Origin: Arthrobacter sp. NEB 688
Lineage (GTDB): Bacteria; Actinomycetota; Actinomycetes; Actinomycetales; Dermatophilaceae
Length of the DNA stretch: 64,000 nucleotides
Direction: 5' to 3'
NCBI RefSeq assembly: GCF_013201035.1
Contig: NZ_CP053707.1
Location: forward strand, 1,240,001-1,304,000
Positions 16,080 through 23,746 of the stretch are shown piece after piece; positions within the stretch are counted from its first letter, which is position 1; each line of letters begins with the position of its first letter. The notes below the pieces were generated by a model that worked only from the letters and a program-made list of their open reading frames with translations, was not told where the DNA came from and did not search any database. Position numbers and translations under genes: made by a program.

Positions 16080-17015
16080 TCACGCCGCCCGCGTCAGTCG
16101 TGACCGGTAGGCGGCGCAGATCTGGTCGAGGTAGACCTCCGGGGTGAGGCGCCACCCGAGCAGCCCGACGCGCAGGACGAGGTCGTCGCCCAGCGCGACG
16201 GCGTTCTGGCGCAGCGTGTCGTCACCCGGCTGCAGACCCGCGACGTGACCCGCCCCGTCGACCTCGACGACGAGCCGCGCCTCGCGCCACTCGACGTCGA
16301 GGTAGGCCCGGCCACCCGGGAGCCGGCGGACGGTCTGATTGGACGGCTCGGGCAGCCCCCGACGACGGCACGCCGCCACGACGTCGAGCTCGCCGAGGGA
16401 GTGCGCGCCGTCGGCGACGTCCCTGGCCAGGCGGGGCACCAGCGCACGCCGGGTGCGCATCCGGACCTCGTCGGCGGCGGCCACGAGCTGCTCGCCGGTG
16501 CACAGCCGTTGCTGCACCGGCAGCACGAGGAGCAGGGCCGCCTGCCGGTCGCTGACCGCCCAGTGGGCCGCCCGCACCGCGGCCACCGCCGGGCGCGTGC
16601 GCGGCAGGCCGCCCTCGAGCAGCTCACCCTCGACCCTGCGCACCACCTTGTGGATGACGACGCCCTCGACGTCCTCGACCTCCGTCGTGTGCCGGACGGA
16701 CACGTGGACGCGGTCGTCGTCGTACCCGGTCATCCCCGCGTGGTGCAGCGCGGTCACGCCGTCGACGGCCGCGACCCGGTCACCGACCTCCCAGACGCCG
16801 CGCCATCGATGGGCCAGGGCGTCGAGGGGGCCGGTGAACGTGGCGACCGTCTGCACCCCGTGCGTGGCCCAGCGCTCGGCCGACACCTCGCGGCGCACCA
16901 TCCGGTGGTCGACCCCGACGGTGCGCAGCAGGGCGCGCGAGAGCACGCCGCCGTAGGGGGCGGCCAGGTCGCGCGCCGCCCGTCGGCGCGCCGCCACCGT
17001 CGCTCGTCCGTCCAT
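16080..17015 (-). CDS. AbiEi-like / DUF559-type endonuclease-fold protein
   Basis: 311 residues from ATG 17015; an ATG at 17048 would add 11 residues. The N-terminal third looks like the AbiEi-type winged helix (AAPYGGVLSRALLRTVGV...), and the centre is helical. The C-terminal region holds a PD-(D/E)XK-like core, YLDVEWREARLVVEVDG, as in DUF559/Vsr-like proteins. Such proteins are multi-copy and of unknown function in many actinobacteria; no partner toxin or methylase is next to it. Palindromic elements B and C lie on either side in the same orientation, which may indicate a mobile unit. The assignment is by motif only. Confidence 0.6.
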   Translation of the reverse strand: MDGRATVAARRRAARDLAAPYGGVLSRALLRTVGVDHRMVRREVSAERWATHGVQTVATFTGPLDALAHRWRGVWEVGDRVAAVDGVTALHHAGMTGYDDDRVHVSVRHTTEVEDVEGVVIHKVVRRVEGELLEGGLPRTRPAVAAVRAAHWAVSDRQAALLLVLPVQQRLCTGEQLVAAADEVRMRTRRALVPRLARDVADGAHSLGELDVVAACRRRGLPEPSNQTVRRLPGGRAYLDVEWREARLVVEVDGAGHVAGLQPGDDTLRQNAVALGDDLVLRVGLLGWRLTPEVYLDQICAAYRSRLTRAA

Positions 17016-17107
17016 CCGCCGAGAGTGCTCCGACGGCGCGGTCGCCACGAGTCCCTGGGCGGCATCTGTGGACGACGCGGCACGCCATCGACCCCTGTGG
17101 AGAACGA

Positions 17108-17152
17108 GTCGAGGTGAAACCCGACCGGGAGAGGGTCGGGTTTCACCTCGAA
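17108..17152 (+). repeat. 45-nt palindromic element, copy C
   Basis: GTCGAGGTGAAAC pairs with GTTTCACCTCGA around core ACCGGGAGAGGGTC; the last base of the consensus is changed. Orientation as in A and B. It sits 20 bp beyond the stop of the permease gene and upstream of the endonuclease-fold gene, where it may terminate permease mRNA. Confidence 0.85.
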
Positions 17153-17171
17153 CGGGGTGGTGGGGGCGCGG

Positions 17172-18659
17172 TCAGGCGTCGGCGCGGACCTTCGCCTCGT
17201 CGCCGTCGGTGCGGCCGTGCAGCCGCGAGCGCTTGTACCCGTAGAAGGCGTAGATGCCGAAGCCGAGCGCCATCCAGATGAGGAAGCGCAGCCACGTCTC
17301 GACCGACAGGTTGAGCATGAGGTAGAGGCTGATCAGCGCGGCGAGCACCGGCAGCACCGGGTTGCCGGGGACGCGGAACGCGCGCGGCAGGTCGGGGCGG
17401 CGCTTGCGCAGCACCGGCACGGCGAGCGAGACGAGCGCGAACGCCGACAGCGTGCCGATGTTCACCATCTCCTCGAGCTTGCCGATGGGCGTCAGCGAGG
17501 CGATGAGCGCGACGGCGGCACCGATCATGACGGTCAGCCGGACCGGGGTGCCGGTGCGCGGGTTGGTGCGCCCGAGCGAGGGCGGCAGCAGCCGGTCACG
17601 GGACATCGCGAACGTCACGCGGGTCGCGCCGATGATGAGCGTCATGACGACGGTCATGAGACCCGCCACGGCGCCGGCGGCGATGAGCGTCGCGTACCCC
17701 GGCTTCCCGACCGACTCGAACGCGGCGGCCAGCGCGGCGTCGGGGTCGATCTTGTCGTACTTGACCATCCCCGTGATGACGAGCGTCGTCGCCACGTAGA
17801 GGACCGTGCAGATGACGAGCGAGGCGATGATGCCGATCGGCAGGTCGCGCTGCGGGTTCTTGGCCTCCTCGGCCGTCGTCGCGACGACGTCGAAGCCGAT
17901 GTAGGCGAAGAAGACGATCGCCGCGCCGGAGACGATGCCGAGCACGCCGTACGTCGTCGGCTCGAGCCCGAAGAGCACCTGGATGAGCGGGGCCGTCAGG
18001 CCGCTCGTCTGCTCGCCCGCGGTCGCCGGCGGAATGAACGGCGAGTAGTTCGCGGTGTTGACGAACGAGAGCCCGGCGAAGATGACGAACAGGACGATGA
18101 AGAGCTTGACCGCGACGAGCACGAGGTTGACCCGCAGCGACTCCTTGATGCCGATCGCGATGAGCGCCGTGAGCAGCGCGACGAGGACGAAGGCCGGCAG
18201 GTCGAAGTGCGACCCGGGCGCGACGGCCTCGGGCACCGTGATGCCGAACTTGTCGAGCAGGAGGGTCGCGTACTGCGACCAGCCCTGGGCCACGACGCTC
18301 GCGCCGAGCATCAGCTCGAGCAGCAGGTCCCAGCCGATGATCCACGCGACGATCTCGCCGAGGGACGCGTACGAGAACGTGTACGCCGAGCCGGAGACCG
18401 GCACGGTGGAGGCGAACTCGGCGTAGCAGAGGGCGGCCAGGCCGCAGCAGACGGCGGCGAGCACGAACGAGATCGCGATCGACGGGCCCGCGTAGTTGGC
18501 GGCCGCGCGCCCGGTCAGCGTGAAGATGCCGGCGCCGATGATGACGCCGATCCCGAAGACGGTGAGGTCGACGGCGGACAGCTTCTTCTTGAGCTGGTAC
18601 TCCGGGTCCTCGGTCTCCCGGATCGACTCCTCGATCGACTTGGTCCGCATCACGCCCAT
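17172..18659 (-). CDS. APC-family amino acid permease
   Basis: 495 residues; ATG 18659 follows GGGAGA. Twelve or more membrane helices start with VDLTVFGIGVIIGAGIFTLTG, the APC signature with the GAGIF substrate-backbone motif in helix 1. Further markers are YAEFASTVPVSGSAYTF, IAFVGFD-like FFAYIGFDVVATTAEEAKNPQRDLP, and RVTFAMSRDRLLP. Closest in type to the cationic amino acid transporter branch (YfnA/CAT). Imports amino acids with protons across the cytoplasmic membrane; the exact substrate is not readable. Downstream palindrome C is a candidate terminator. Confidence 0.9.
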   Translation of the reverse strand: MGVMRTKSIEESIRETEDPEYQLKKKLSAVDLTVFGIGVIIGAGIFTLTGRAAANYAGPSIAISFVLAAVCCGLAALCYAEFASTVPVSGSAYTFSYASLGEIVAWIIGWDLLLELMLGASVVAQGWSQYATLLLDKFGITVPEAVAPGSHFDLPAFVLVALLTALIAIGIKESLRVNLVLVAVKLFIVLFVIFAGLSFVNTANYSPFIPPATAGEQTSGLTAPLIQVLFGLEPTTYGVLGIVSGAAIVFFAYIGFDVVATTAEEAKNPQRDLPIGIIASLVICTVLYVATTLVITGMVKYDKIDPDAALAAAFESVGKPGYATLIAAGAVAGLMTVVMTLIIGATRVTFAMSRDRLLPPSLGRTNPRTGTPVRLTVMIGAAVALIASLTPIGKLEEMVNIGTLSAFALVSLAVPVLRKRRPDLPRAFRVPGNPVLPVLAALISLYLMLNLSVETWLRFLIWMALGFGIYAFYGYKRSRLHGRTDGDEAKVRADA

Positions 18660-18734
18660 GACAGGTCTCCCATCGTCGCTGCTCCCCGGCCCCCGCGACG
18701 CTAGCGGACCACCCGGCGGTTGCGGGGGATGCGG

Positions 18735-19724
18735 TCAGGGCCGCTCGTCGACCCAGTCGCGCGGCGGGTAGAGCGGGATGGCCCGGACGTGGTCGTCGCG
18801 GGTGCCGTCGTCCGCGCGCGGCGCCGGGGAGTCCTGGTCGAAGGGGACGTCGTCCGCGCGAGATCCGGTGCGCACGACCGGGATCTCGCCGGTGTCGCCG
18901 AGCAGCCGGGGGGCGAGGTTGGAGCTGCGGTACCAGGACTCGGGGGAGCCCCCGGACAGCCCCTCGGGCATCGCGGGGTAGCCGGGGTCGGTGACCGAGA
19001 CGCCGCCGCCGGGCAGGATCGGGCCGGGGTCGCGCGGCCCGCGACCCCGTGGCGGACCCCCGCCACCGTCGTCCGGGCCGTCGGGGCCTTCTGGTCCGTC
19101 ACCGCCGCGCCGCGGGCGGCGGGGCAGCTTCGGCCACGACCGCCCTGTGCCGGAACGGCGTTCGCGCGGCTTCTCGCCGAAGATCTCGGAGTTGAGCGCG
19201 GCGTTGACGTGGTCGGGCTCGGGGATGAACGTCAGCTCGCGCAGCCCCTGCTCCTGGCCGGCGCTCTCGATGATGATGGTGCCGAACCCGAGCAGCTCAC
19301 CGACCAGCGGGCGGCGGTAGGTCATGTCCGTGACCTTGGTCAGGCGCATCATCGGCACGCTGACGTCGAGGACGCCCTCGTGCCGGAGGATGCGCTTGTT
19401 GGTCACGACGATCCAGCGGTAGCGCCGCTGGAGCTCGGCCCAGCCGAGGCGGGCCAGGCCGACGAGCAGGACGATGCCGGTCAGCCGCAGCAGCGGCTCG
19501 GCGACGTGCAGCCCCGCGTCGAACCAGACGTAGACGACGAACGCGGCGAGCGGCCAGAGCGCCTGCCGCACGAGCACCGCCGGGTGCTGACGGGTGCGGA
19601 TGACGATGCGCTCGCCCTCGGCGAGCTGGCGCTCCAGGCTCCGGGCGACGCGCCGGGGCATCGCCTCGAGGTCGACCTCGACGCTGTCCGGGGTCCCGTC
19701 CGTGACGGAGTGGGCCCGGCGCAC
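18735..19724 (-). CDS. PH-domain (bPH2/YdbT-like) membrane protein with a disordered tail
   Basis: 329 residues. After an acidic N terminus, two hydrophobic stretches (ALWPLAAFVVYVWF and LLRLTGIVLLVGLARLG, about 54-90) lead into a bacterial PH-like domain: RWIVVTNKRILRHEGVLDVSVPMMRLTKVTDMTY-type, ending TIIIESAG. From about residue 190 the chain is low complexity, rich in Gly, Pro, Arg and Asp. Many actinobacteria carry such proteins; the function is unknown, although membrane-associated scaffolding is a common suggestion. Its start lies only 3 bp from the stop of the small membrane protein gene, so the two are probably co-transcribed. Confidence 0.8.
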   Translation of the reverse strand: MRRAHSVTDGTPDSVEVDLEAMPRRVARSLERQLAEGERIVIRTRQHPAVLVRQALWPLAAFVVYVWFDAGLHVAEPLLRLTGIVLLVGLARLGWAELQRRYRWIVVTNKRILRHEGVLDVSVPMMRLTKVTDMTYRRPLVGELLGFGTIIIESAGQEQGLRELTFIPEPDHVNAALNSEIFGEKPRERRSGTGRSWPKLPRRPRRGGDGPEGPDGPDDGGGGPPRGRGPRDPGPILPGGGVSVTDPGYPAMPEGLSGGSPESWYRSSNLAPRLLGDTGEIPVVRTGSRADDVPFDQDSPAPRADDGTRDDHVRAIPLYPPRDWVDERP

Positions 19725-19727
19725 GGG

Positions 19728-19895
19728 TCAGCCGTTCAGCAGGCTGTCGAAGAAGCGGCCGATGTTGCTCACGCCGTTGGAGACGACGTCCCAGGCCGAG
19801 CCGAAGATGCTCGCGGCGGAGTCGGGCGAGGTGAGGATCGCGTACAGCAGGAAGACGACGACGAGCCACATCACGATCTTCTTGACCGGGGGCAT
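19728..19895 (-). CDS. 55-residue single-helix membrane protein
   Basis: ATG 19895 follows AGGAGGATCC, a strong ribosome-binding site. The chain begins MPPVKKIVMWLVVVFLLYAI (one membrane helix) followed by LTSPDSAASIFGSAWDVV and a short amphipathic end. A TSP(D/E)xAA block after the helix recurs in small actinobacterial proteins as I remember them. Function unknown. It stands 3 bp upstream of the PH-domain gene, so a shared membrane role is possible. Confidence 0.8.
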   Translation of the reverse strand: MPPVKKIVMWLVVVFLLYAILTSPDSAASIFGSAWDVVSNGVSNIGRFFDSLLNG

Positions 19896-19989
19896 GGCGT
19901 GGATCCTCCTGCGTGCGGGCGCGGCGTGGGGCACGCCTCGCCGATGATCGTCCCAGATGTGACGGGTGTGACGGACGAGGTGGCTGGGA

Positions 19990-20008
19990 CCGGGCGTGTC
20001 GCGCCCGG
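19990..20008 (-). terminator. Short hairpin after upp
   Basis: CCGGGCG / CGCCCGG with a 5-nt loop, 20 bp beyond the upp stop. No T-tract. Confidence 0.45.
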
Positions 20009-20027
20009 CCCCGGCCGGGTCGGGGAC

Positions 20028-20669
20028 CTACTGGGCGACGCCGTAGAGGCGGTCGCCGGCGTCGCCGAGGCCCGGCACGATGTAGCCGACCTCGTTGAGC
20101 TTCTCGTCGATCGCGCCGGTGACGAGGGTGACCGGCGCCGCGATGTCGGCGACCGACTCCTCGAGGTGCGCGATGCCCTCGGGGGCGGCGAGCAGCGTGA
20201 CGGCGGTGATGTCGTCGGCGCCGCGCTCGGCGAGGAAGTGGATGGCGTCGGCCATCGAGCCGCCCGTCGCGAGCATCGGGTCGAGGACGTAGACCTGGCG
20301 GCCGGAGAGGTCGTCGGGCAGCCGGTTGGCGTACGTGACCGCCTCGAGGGTCTCCTCGTCGCGCTGCATCCCGAGGAAGCCGACCTCGGCGCTCGGCAGC
20401 AGCCGGACCATGCCCTCGAGCATCCCGAGCCCGGCGCGCAGGATGGGGACGATGAGCGGCTTGGGGTTGGAGAGCTTGATGCCCGTCGTCGGCGCGACCG
20501 GGGTCTCGATCTCGAACGGCTCGATGCGCACCTCGCGCGTCGCCTCGTAGGCGAGGAGGGTCATCAGCTCCTCGGCGAGGCGGCGGAAGGTCGGCGAGTC
20601 CGTCCGCTTGTCCCGGAGGTAGGTCAGCTTGTGGGCGATGAGCCGGTGGTCCGGGTTGATCACGCGCAT
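20028..20669 (-). CDS. upp: Uracil phosphoribosyltransferase
   Basis: 213 residues. Converts uracil and PRPP to UMP in pyrimidine salvage. Family blocks are [19 protein letters not shown] near the N terminus, [15 protein letters not shown] (about 74-88), the PRPP loop [12 protein letters not shown] (about 127-138), and [16 protein letters not shown] at the C terminus. The length is normal. TAAGTT ends 6 nt before the ATG, consistent with leaderless transcription. The start lies 16 bp from the divergent tadA start, so each promoter must sit partly in the other gene. Confidence 0.97.
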   Translation of the reverse strand: MRVINPDHRLIAHKLTYLRDKRTDSPTFRRLAEELMTLLAYEATREVRIEPFEIETPVAPTTGIKLSNPKPLIVPILRAGLGMLEGMVRLLPSAEVGFLGMQRDEETLEAVTYANRLPDDLSGRQVYVLDPMLATGGSMADAIHFLAERGADDITAVTLLAAPEGIAHLEESVADIAAPVTLVTGAIDEKLNEVGYIVPGLGDAGDRLYGVAQ

Positions 20670-20675
20670 GGGTGA

Positions 20676-20681
20676 AACTTA
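20676..20681 (-). promoter_or_regulatory. -10 box of upp
   Basis: TAAGTT on the minus strand, 6 nt before the upp ATG, and inside the 16-bp gap shared with tadA. Confidence 0.55.
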
Positions 20682-20685
20682 GCGC

Positions 20686-21171
20686 GTGCCGACTCCACCC
20701 GACCCCGCCGCCGAGGCGTGGATGCGCCGGGCGCTGGCCCTCGCCGGGCGCGCCGCGGCCGCGGGGGACGTGCCGGTCGGGGCGCTCGTCGTCGACCCCG
20801 CCGGCGTCGTCGTCGGCGAGGGCTTCAACGTCCGCGAGGCCGAGGGCGACCCCACCGGGCACGCCGAGGTCGTCGCGCTGCGGGCGGCCGCGCGCACGCT
20901 CGGGACGTGGCGCCTGGAGGGGTGCCGGCTCGTCGTGACGATGGAGCCCTGCCCGATGTGCGCCGGCGCCCTCGTCCTCGCCCGCGTCGCCCAGGTCGTC
21001 CTCGGGGCGTGGGACCCCAAGCTCGGGGCGTGCGGCTCGGTCTGGGACGTGCCGCGCGACCGGCGCGTGACGCACCGCGCCGAGGTTGTCGGTGGGGTGC
21101 TCGAGGAGGAGTGCGGTGCCCTCGTCCGGGACTTCTTCGCCGGCCACCGCGGGGGTCCGGCAGGGTCCTGA
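20686..21171 (+). CDS. tadA: tRNA adenosine(34) deaminase TadA
   Basis: 161 residues from GTG 20686. Deaminates A34 to inosine in tRNA-Arg(ACG). The zinc and proton-shuttle motifs of the cytidine deaminase fold are present: GHAEVVAL (His and catalytic Glu, about 66-73) and EPCPMCAGAL (two zinc Cys, about 87-96). GDVPVGALVV near residue 26 binds the substrate. C-terminal LEEECGALVRDFF is typical. The gene is divergent from upp. No ribosome-binding site is obvious. Confidence 0.93.
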   Translation: MPTPPDPAAEAWMRRALALAGRAAAAGDVPVGALVVDPAGVVVGEGFNVREAEGDPTGHAEVVALRAAARTLGTWRLEGCRLVVTMEPCPMCAGALVLARVAQVVLGAWDPKLGACGSVWDVPRDRRVTHRAEVVGGVLEEECGALVRDFFAGHRGGPAGS

Positions 21172-21200
21172 CCAGTTGGTCTGCACCGTGTCAAAACTCT

Positions 21201-21225
21201 GTCGAAGGTTCCTGCTAGGTTCGAC
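21201..21225 (+). promoter_or_regulatory. Inverted repeat and possible -10 upstream of the GlsB-like gene
   Basis: GTCGAA (21201-21206) and TTCGAC (21220-21225) form an inverted repeat that overlaps TAGGTT (21216-21221), a possible -10 box about 55 bp before the start codon. No convincing -35 is seen. A repressor or activator site is possible. Confidence 0.4.
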
Positions 21226-21276
21226 ACGAACGGTCCCGACCGGGGCCGTGCACGTGTGACACGAAAGGGCCACCCC

Positions 21277-21531
21277 ATGGGCATCATCGGCTGGATCATC
21301 ATCGGCGGTCTCGCCGGCTGGGTCGCGAGCAAGATCATGAACACCGACGCGCAGCAGGGCATCATCCTCAACATCGTCGTCGGCATCATCGGCGCCCTCA
21401 TCGGCGGCTTCCTCCTCGGCGCGTTCGGCGTCGACACGGACGGCAGCGGCGTCATCGTCAGCTTCATCACCGCGCTCATCGGCGCCTGCATCCTCCTGTT
21501 CGCCGTCAAGGCGGTCACCAAGCGGGCCTGA
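21277..21531 (+). CDS. GlsB/YeaQ/YmgE-family stress-response membrane protein
   Basis: 84 residues; ATG 21277 after AAAGGG. Three hydrophobic helices rich in Gly: IIGWIIIGGLAGWVASKIM, IILNIVVGIIGALIGGFLLGAFG and VSFITALIGACILLFAVKAV. This is the transglycosylase-associated-protein (GlsB/YeaQ) family, small integral membrane proteins induced by stress in many bacteria. The molecular function is unknown. It stands alone, followed by a strong hairpin terminator. Confidence 0.92.
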   Translation: MGIIGWIIIGGLAGWVASKIMNTDAQQGIILNIVVGIIGALIGGFLLGAFGVDTDGSGVIVSFITALIGACILLFAVKAVTKRA

Positions 21532-21567
21532 CCCGGTTCGGCCGGACATCACCGGCCGCCCCCTCCC

Positions 21568-21600
21568 GACGCCGCCCCCACCCTCCGCGGGGGCGGCGTC
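21568..21600 (+). terminator. Strong hairpin after the GlsB-like gene
   Basis: A perfect 12-bp GC stem (GACGCCGCCCCC / GGGGGCGGCGTC) with a 9-nt loop, 36 bp past the stop and without a T-run. Confidence 0.75.
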
Positions 21601-21657
21601 GTGGCGTCCCCGGCCCCGATTTCCGGCCGGTCCGGGGGCTCGGGTAGCCTCTCCGGC

Positions 21658-21747
21658 GGTGGCGTGTCCGAGCGGCCTAAGGAGCACGCCTCGAAAGCGT
21701 GTGAGGGTTTACGCCCTCCGTGGGTTCAAATCCCACCGCCACCGCCA
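21658..21747 (+). tRNA. serT: tRNA-Ser (anticodon CGA)
   Basis: 90 nt with encoded CCA. Acceptor stem GGTGGCG / CGCCACC, discriminator G, T-arm GTGGG-TTCAAAT-CCCAC, anticodon arm CACGC / GCGTG around CTCGAAA, and a long class II variable arm. Anticodon CGA at 21692-21694 reads UCG. The symbol is by analogy only. Confidence 0.95.
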
Positions 21748-21753
21748 GGCAGG

Positions 21754-21783
21754 AGCCCCCGGGAGCACGACGCCGGGGGCTTT
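21754..21783 (+). terminator. Terminator of tRNA-Ser(CGA)
   Basis: AGCCCCCGG / CCGGGGGCT stem with a 10-nt loop, running into TTT just 6 bp after the tRNA; a rho-independent design. Confidence 0.8.
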
Positions 21784-21844
21784 CCTGTTGCCCGGGGCCG
21801 GGGACCGCGGTCCCCGACATCCATCGCGCCGGCCCGACCATTCC

Positions 21845-21970
21845 GTGCCGCCCCCATGTCGTCGTGCCGCCCCCGTTTCGCCGTGCCGCCCCGACCTTGC
21901 CGCGCCGCCCCGACCTCGCTGCGCCGCCCCGCCTCGCACTGCCGGTCTGATCTCGCCGCGCCGACCTGCC
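21845..21970. repeat. Degenerate 19-bp tandem repeat, about 6.5 units
   Basis: Units of 19 bp with core G(T/C)GCCGCCCC start at 21845, 21864, 21883, 21902 and 21921, then two diverged units at 21940 and 21958. It is non-coding, between the tRNA-Ser terminator and the DedA gene. Each unit keeps the GCCGCC block, while the second half drifts around GACCTCGCC. Confidence 0.75.
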
Positions 21971-22042
21971 ACGGCACCCCGGCAGGGCGATCCGGCCCCG
22001 TCGGGACGGGCTCGACCCGGTCCCGCACCGATCCCTCGCACC

Positions 22043-22084
22043 GCGGGAGGTTTCGCTCCCACTGCGGCAGGTTTCCCTCCCGCG
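22043..22084. repeat. Two 21-bp direct repeats upstream of the DedA gene
   Basis: Two adjacent 21-bp copies of the pattern GCGG(G/C)AGGTTTC(G/C)CTCCC (22043-22063, 22064-22084). Their outer ends are also inverted (GCGGGAGG / CCTCCCGC). The rest of 21784-22184, more than 300 bp, shows no gene. Confidence 0.6.
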
Positions 22085-22184
22085 GTGGGGGGAGGTCGGG
22101 AGGGGGCGCCCCGGGGGCGGGGCAGGCCGGGACGCACAGCGGACCCACAGCGCCCTCCCGGCCGACGTCCTGGCCGGGCGGGGG

Positions 22185-22808
22185 ATGATGGCGCTCGTGT
22201 CCAGCCTCCTCGAGCAGATCCTCGGCCAGCCGGCGTGGGTGGTCTACCTCGTCGTCGGGCTCGTCGTCCTCGTCGAGGACGCGCTCTTCGTCGGCTTCGT
22301 CGTGCCCGGCGAGACGGCGGCCATCCTGGGCGGCGTCACCGCCGCCATCGGCCACACCTCGCTGCCCTGGGTGGCGCTCGTCGTCGTCGGCACCGCGATC
22401 GTCGGCGACAGCATCGGCTACGAGGTCGGGCGGGTGCTCGGGCCCCGGCTCACGGAGGCGCGGGTGCTGCGCCGCGCGCGGCCACGCATCGAGCAGGCCC
22501 AGGACTTCCTCGTCCGCCGCGGCGCGGTGTCGGTCTTCCTCGCCCGCTGGACGGCCTTCCTGCGCGCCGTCGTGCCGGCGCTCGCCGGCTCCTCGGGCCT
22601 GCGCTACCCGACCTTCCTCGTGTGGAACCTGCTCGGCGGCCTCGCCTGGGGGCTCGCGACGGTCGTCGGCGGCTACCTCGCCGGGCGCAGCTACCAGCGC
22701 CTCGAGAGCTGGCTCGGGACGGGCTCGCTGGTCGTCGTCGCGCTCGTCGTCGTGGCCGCGGTCCTCGTCCACCGTCGCCGCCGCACGGTGCAGCGCTCCG
22801 CGGCCTGA
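22185..22808 (+). CDS. DedA-family membrane protein
   Basis: 207 residues; ATG 22185 or 22188. The DedA/SNARE-associated (VTT) fold is shown by LVEDALFVGFVVPGETAAILGG near residues 26-47, the E/G-PGE motif. FLARWTAFLRAVVPALAGSSGLRYPTFLVWN (about 118-148) has the conserved RxxPxxRxxxxxxAG-type block. Members are undecaprenyl-phosphate or phospholipid scramblases/flippases, and some affect envelope integrity. A basic C-terminal tail (HRRRRT) is cytoplasmic. The gene is monocistronic, convergent with the LytR_C gene. Confidence 0.9.
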   Translation: MMALVSSLLEQILGQPAWVVYLVVGLVVLVEDALFVGFVVPGETAAILGGVTAAIGHTSLPWVALVVVGTAIVGDSIGYEVGRVLGPRLTEARVLRRARPRIEQAQDFLVRRGAVSVFLARWTAFLRAVVPALAGSSGLRYPTFLVWNLLGGLAWGLATVVGGYLAGRSYQRLESWLGTGSLVVVALVVVAAVLVHRRRRTVQRSAA

Positions 22809-22832
22809 CCCCGGGACCGCCCCGCCGTCGGC

Positions 22833-23378
22833 TCAGGAGGCCGACGGCTCCGGGCACATCGGCAGCCCGCCGGTGGGCGCGACGTAGGGCCGCAGCGTCG
22901 TGAACTTCGTGCCGAGCGCGATCTCGACGCTGCCGTCGGCCCGCTTGTCGTTGACCGCCTTCGAGCCCTTCGGCATGACCGTGAGGAGGAACTGGCCGTC
23001 GGCGCGGCCGGCGGGGCCGTAGCGGACCTCGGCAACCGCGGGAGTCTTACGCCCCGACTCGTCGTTGCCGACCTTGCCGACGACGAAGCCCTGCTTCTCG
23101 AGGAGCTGGGCCGTGCGGGAGGCGAGGTTGGCGCGGTTCGTCGCGTTGTAGACGTCGACCGTCACCTGTCCCGGCACCCGCTCGTCCGGGTCGAAGGGCC
23201 GGCACGTCGCGGCGGGCGGGCGGCTCGCGCGGGCCTGCTCGTCGGCGCGGTAGTAGGAGAGGCCGTACCAGAACGCGAAGAACAGCCCGAGGAGGACGAC
23301 GCCGATGACGACGGCCGAGCGACGGCGCCGCGCCCGGGCCTCGACGGAGGCCGGCGACTCGCTCGTGTACTCGCTCAC
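22833..23378 (-). CDS. LytR C-terminal-domain (LytR_C) membrane protein
   Basis: 181 residues from GTG 23378. An arginine-rich cytoplasmic start leads to a membrane helix (SAVVIGVVLLGLFFAFWYGL, about 21-40). The extracytoplasmic LytR_C domain contains VTVDVYNATNRANLASRTAQLLEKQGF (about 71-97), a block shared with the C terminus of LytR-CpsA-Psr proteins. The LCP catalytic domain itself is absent. It is co-transcribed with the preceding small gene, 7 bp away. Role in the cell wall is inferred only. Confidence 0.85.
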   Translation of the reverse strand: MSEYTSESPASVEARARRRRSAVVIGVVLLGLFFAFWYGLSYYRADEQARASRPPAATCRPFDPDERVPGQVTVDVYNATNRANLASRTAQLLEKQGFVVGKVGNDESGRKTPAVAEVRYGPAGRADGQFLLTVMPKGSKAVNDKRADGSVEIALGTKFTTLRPYVAPTGGLPMCPEPSAS

Positions 23379-23385
23379 GACGGGC

Positions 23386-23676
23386 TCAGAGGGTCAGCAC
23401 GCGGGCGTGCAGGGTCGGGCGCTGGTGCAGCGCGGCGCGCAGGGCGCGGTGGAGACCGTCCTCGAGGTAGAGCGTGTCCTCCCACTCGACGACGTGCGCG
23501 AAGAGGTCGCCGTAGAAGGTCGAGTCCTCGGCGAGCAGCGCGTGCAGGTCGAGCTCGCGCTTGGTCGTCACGAGCTCGTCGAGGCGCACGAGCCGCGGCG
23601 GCACGGTCGACCACTGCCGCCCCGTGTACCCGTGGTCCGGGTACGGGCGCGCGTCACCGACGGCCTTGAAGATCAC
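23386..23676 (-). CDS. Conserved small protein, often annotated VapB-family antitoxin
   Basis: 96 residues from GTG 23676, which has TAGAGT ending 7 nt upstream (leaderless). Sequence features are VIFKAVGDARPYPDHG, PRLVRLDELVTTKRELDLHALL, DSTFYGDLFAHVVEW and LEDGLHRALRAALHQRP. Public annotation pipelines label this family as a VapB-like antitoxin, but no PIN-domain toxin is nearby and the gene is paired with LytR_C. The antitoxin label is therefore doubtful. The conserved acidic and His residues suggest a folded cytoplasmic protein of unknown function. Confidence 0.7.
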   Translation of the reverse strand: MIFKAVGDARPYPDHGYTGRQWSTVPPRLVRLDELVTTKRELDLHALLAEDSTFYGDLFAHVVEWEDTLYLEDGLHRALRAALHQRPTLHARVLTL

Positions 23677-23683
23677 GGCGACC

Positions 23684-23739
23684 ACTCTATGGGCCGAGCC
23701 CGCGAGGTCCGGCCGCGAAACCCCGGCGGGGGTTAGATT
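23684..23739. promoter_or_regulatory. Divergent leaderless -10 boxes (small gene / HerA-like gene)
   Basis: Minus strand TAGAGT (23689-23684) ends 7 nt before GTG 23676. Plus strand TAGATT (23734-23739) ends 7 nt before GTG 23747. Both gaps are identical, which supports both start codon choices. Confidence 0.6.
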
Positions 23740-23746
23740 GACGCGC

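Noticed and set aside
23386-23676. VapBC toxin-antitoxin system
   Set aside because: No PIN-domain toxin is adjacent; the partner gene is a LytR_C membrane protein.
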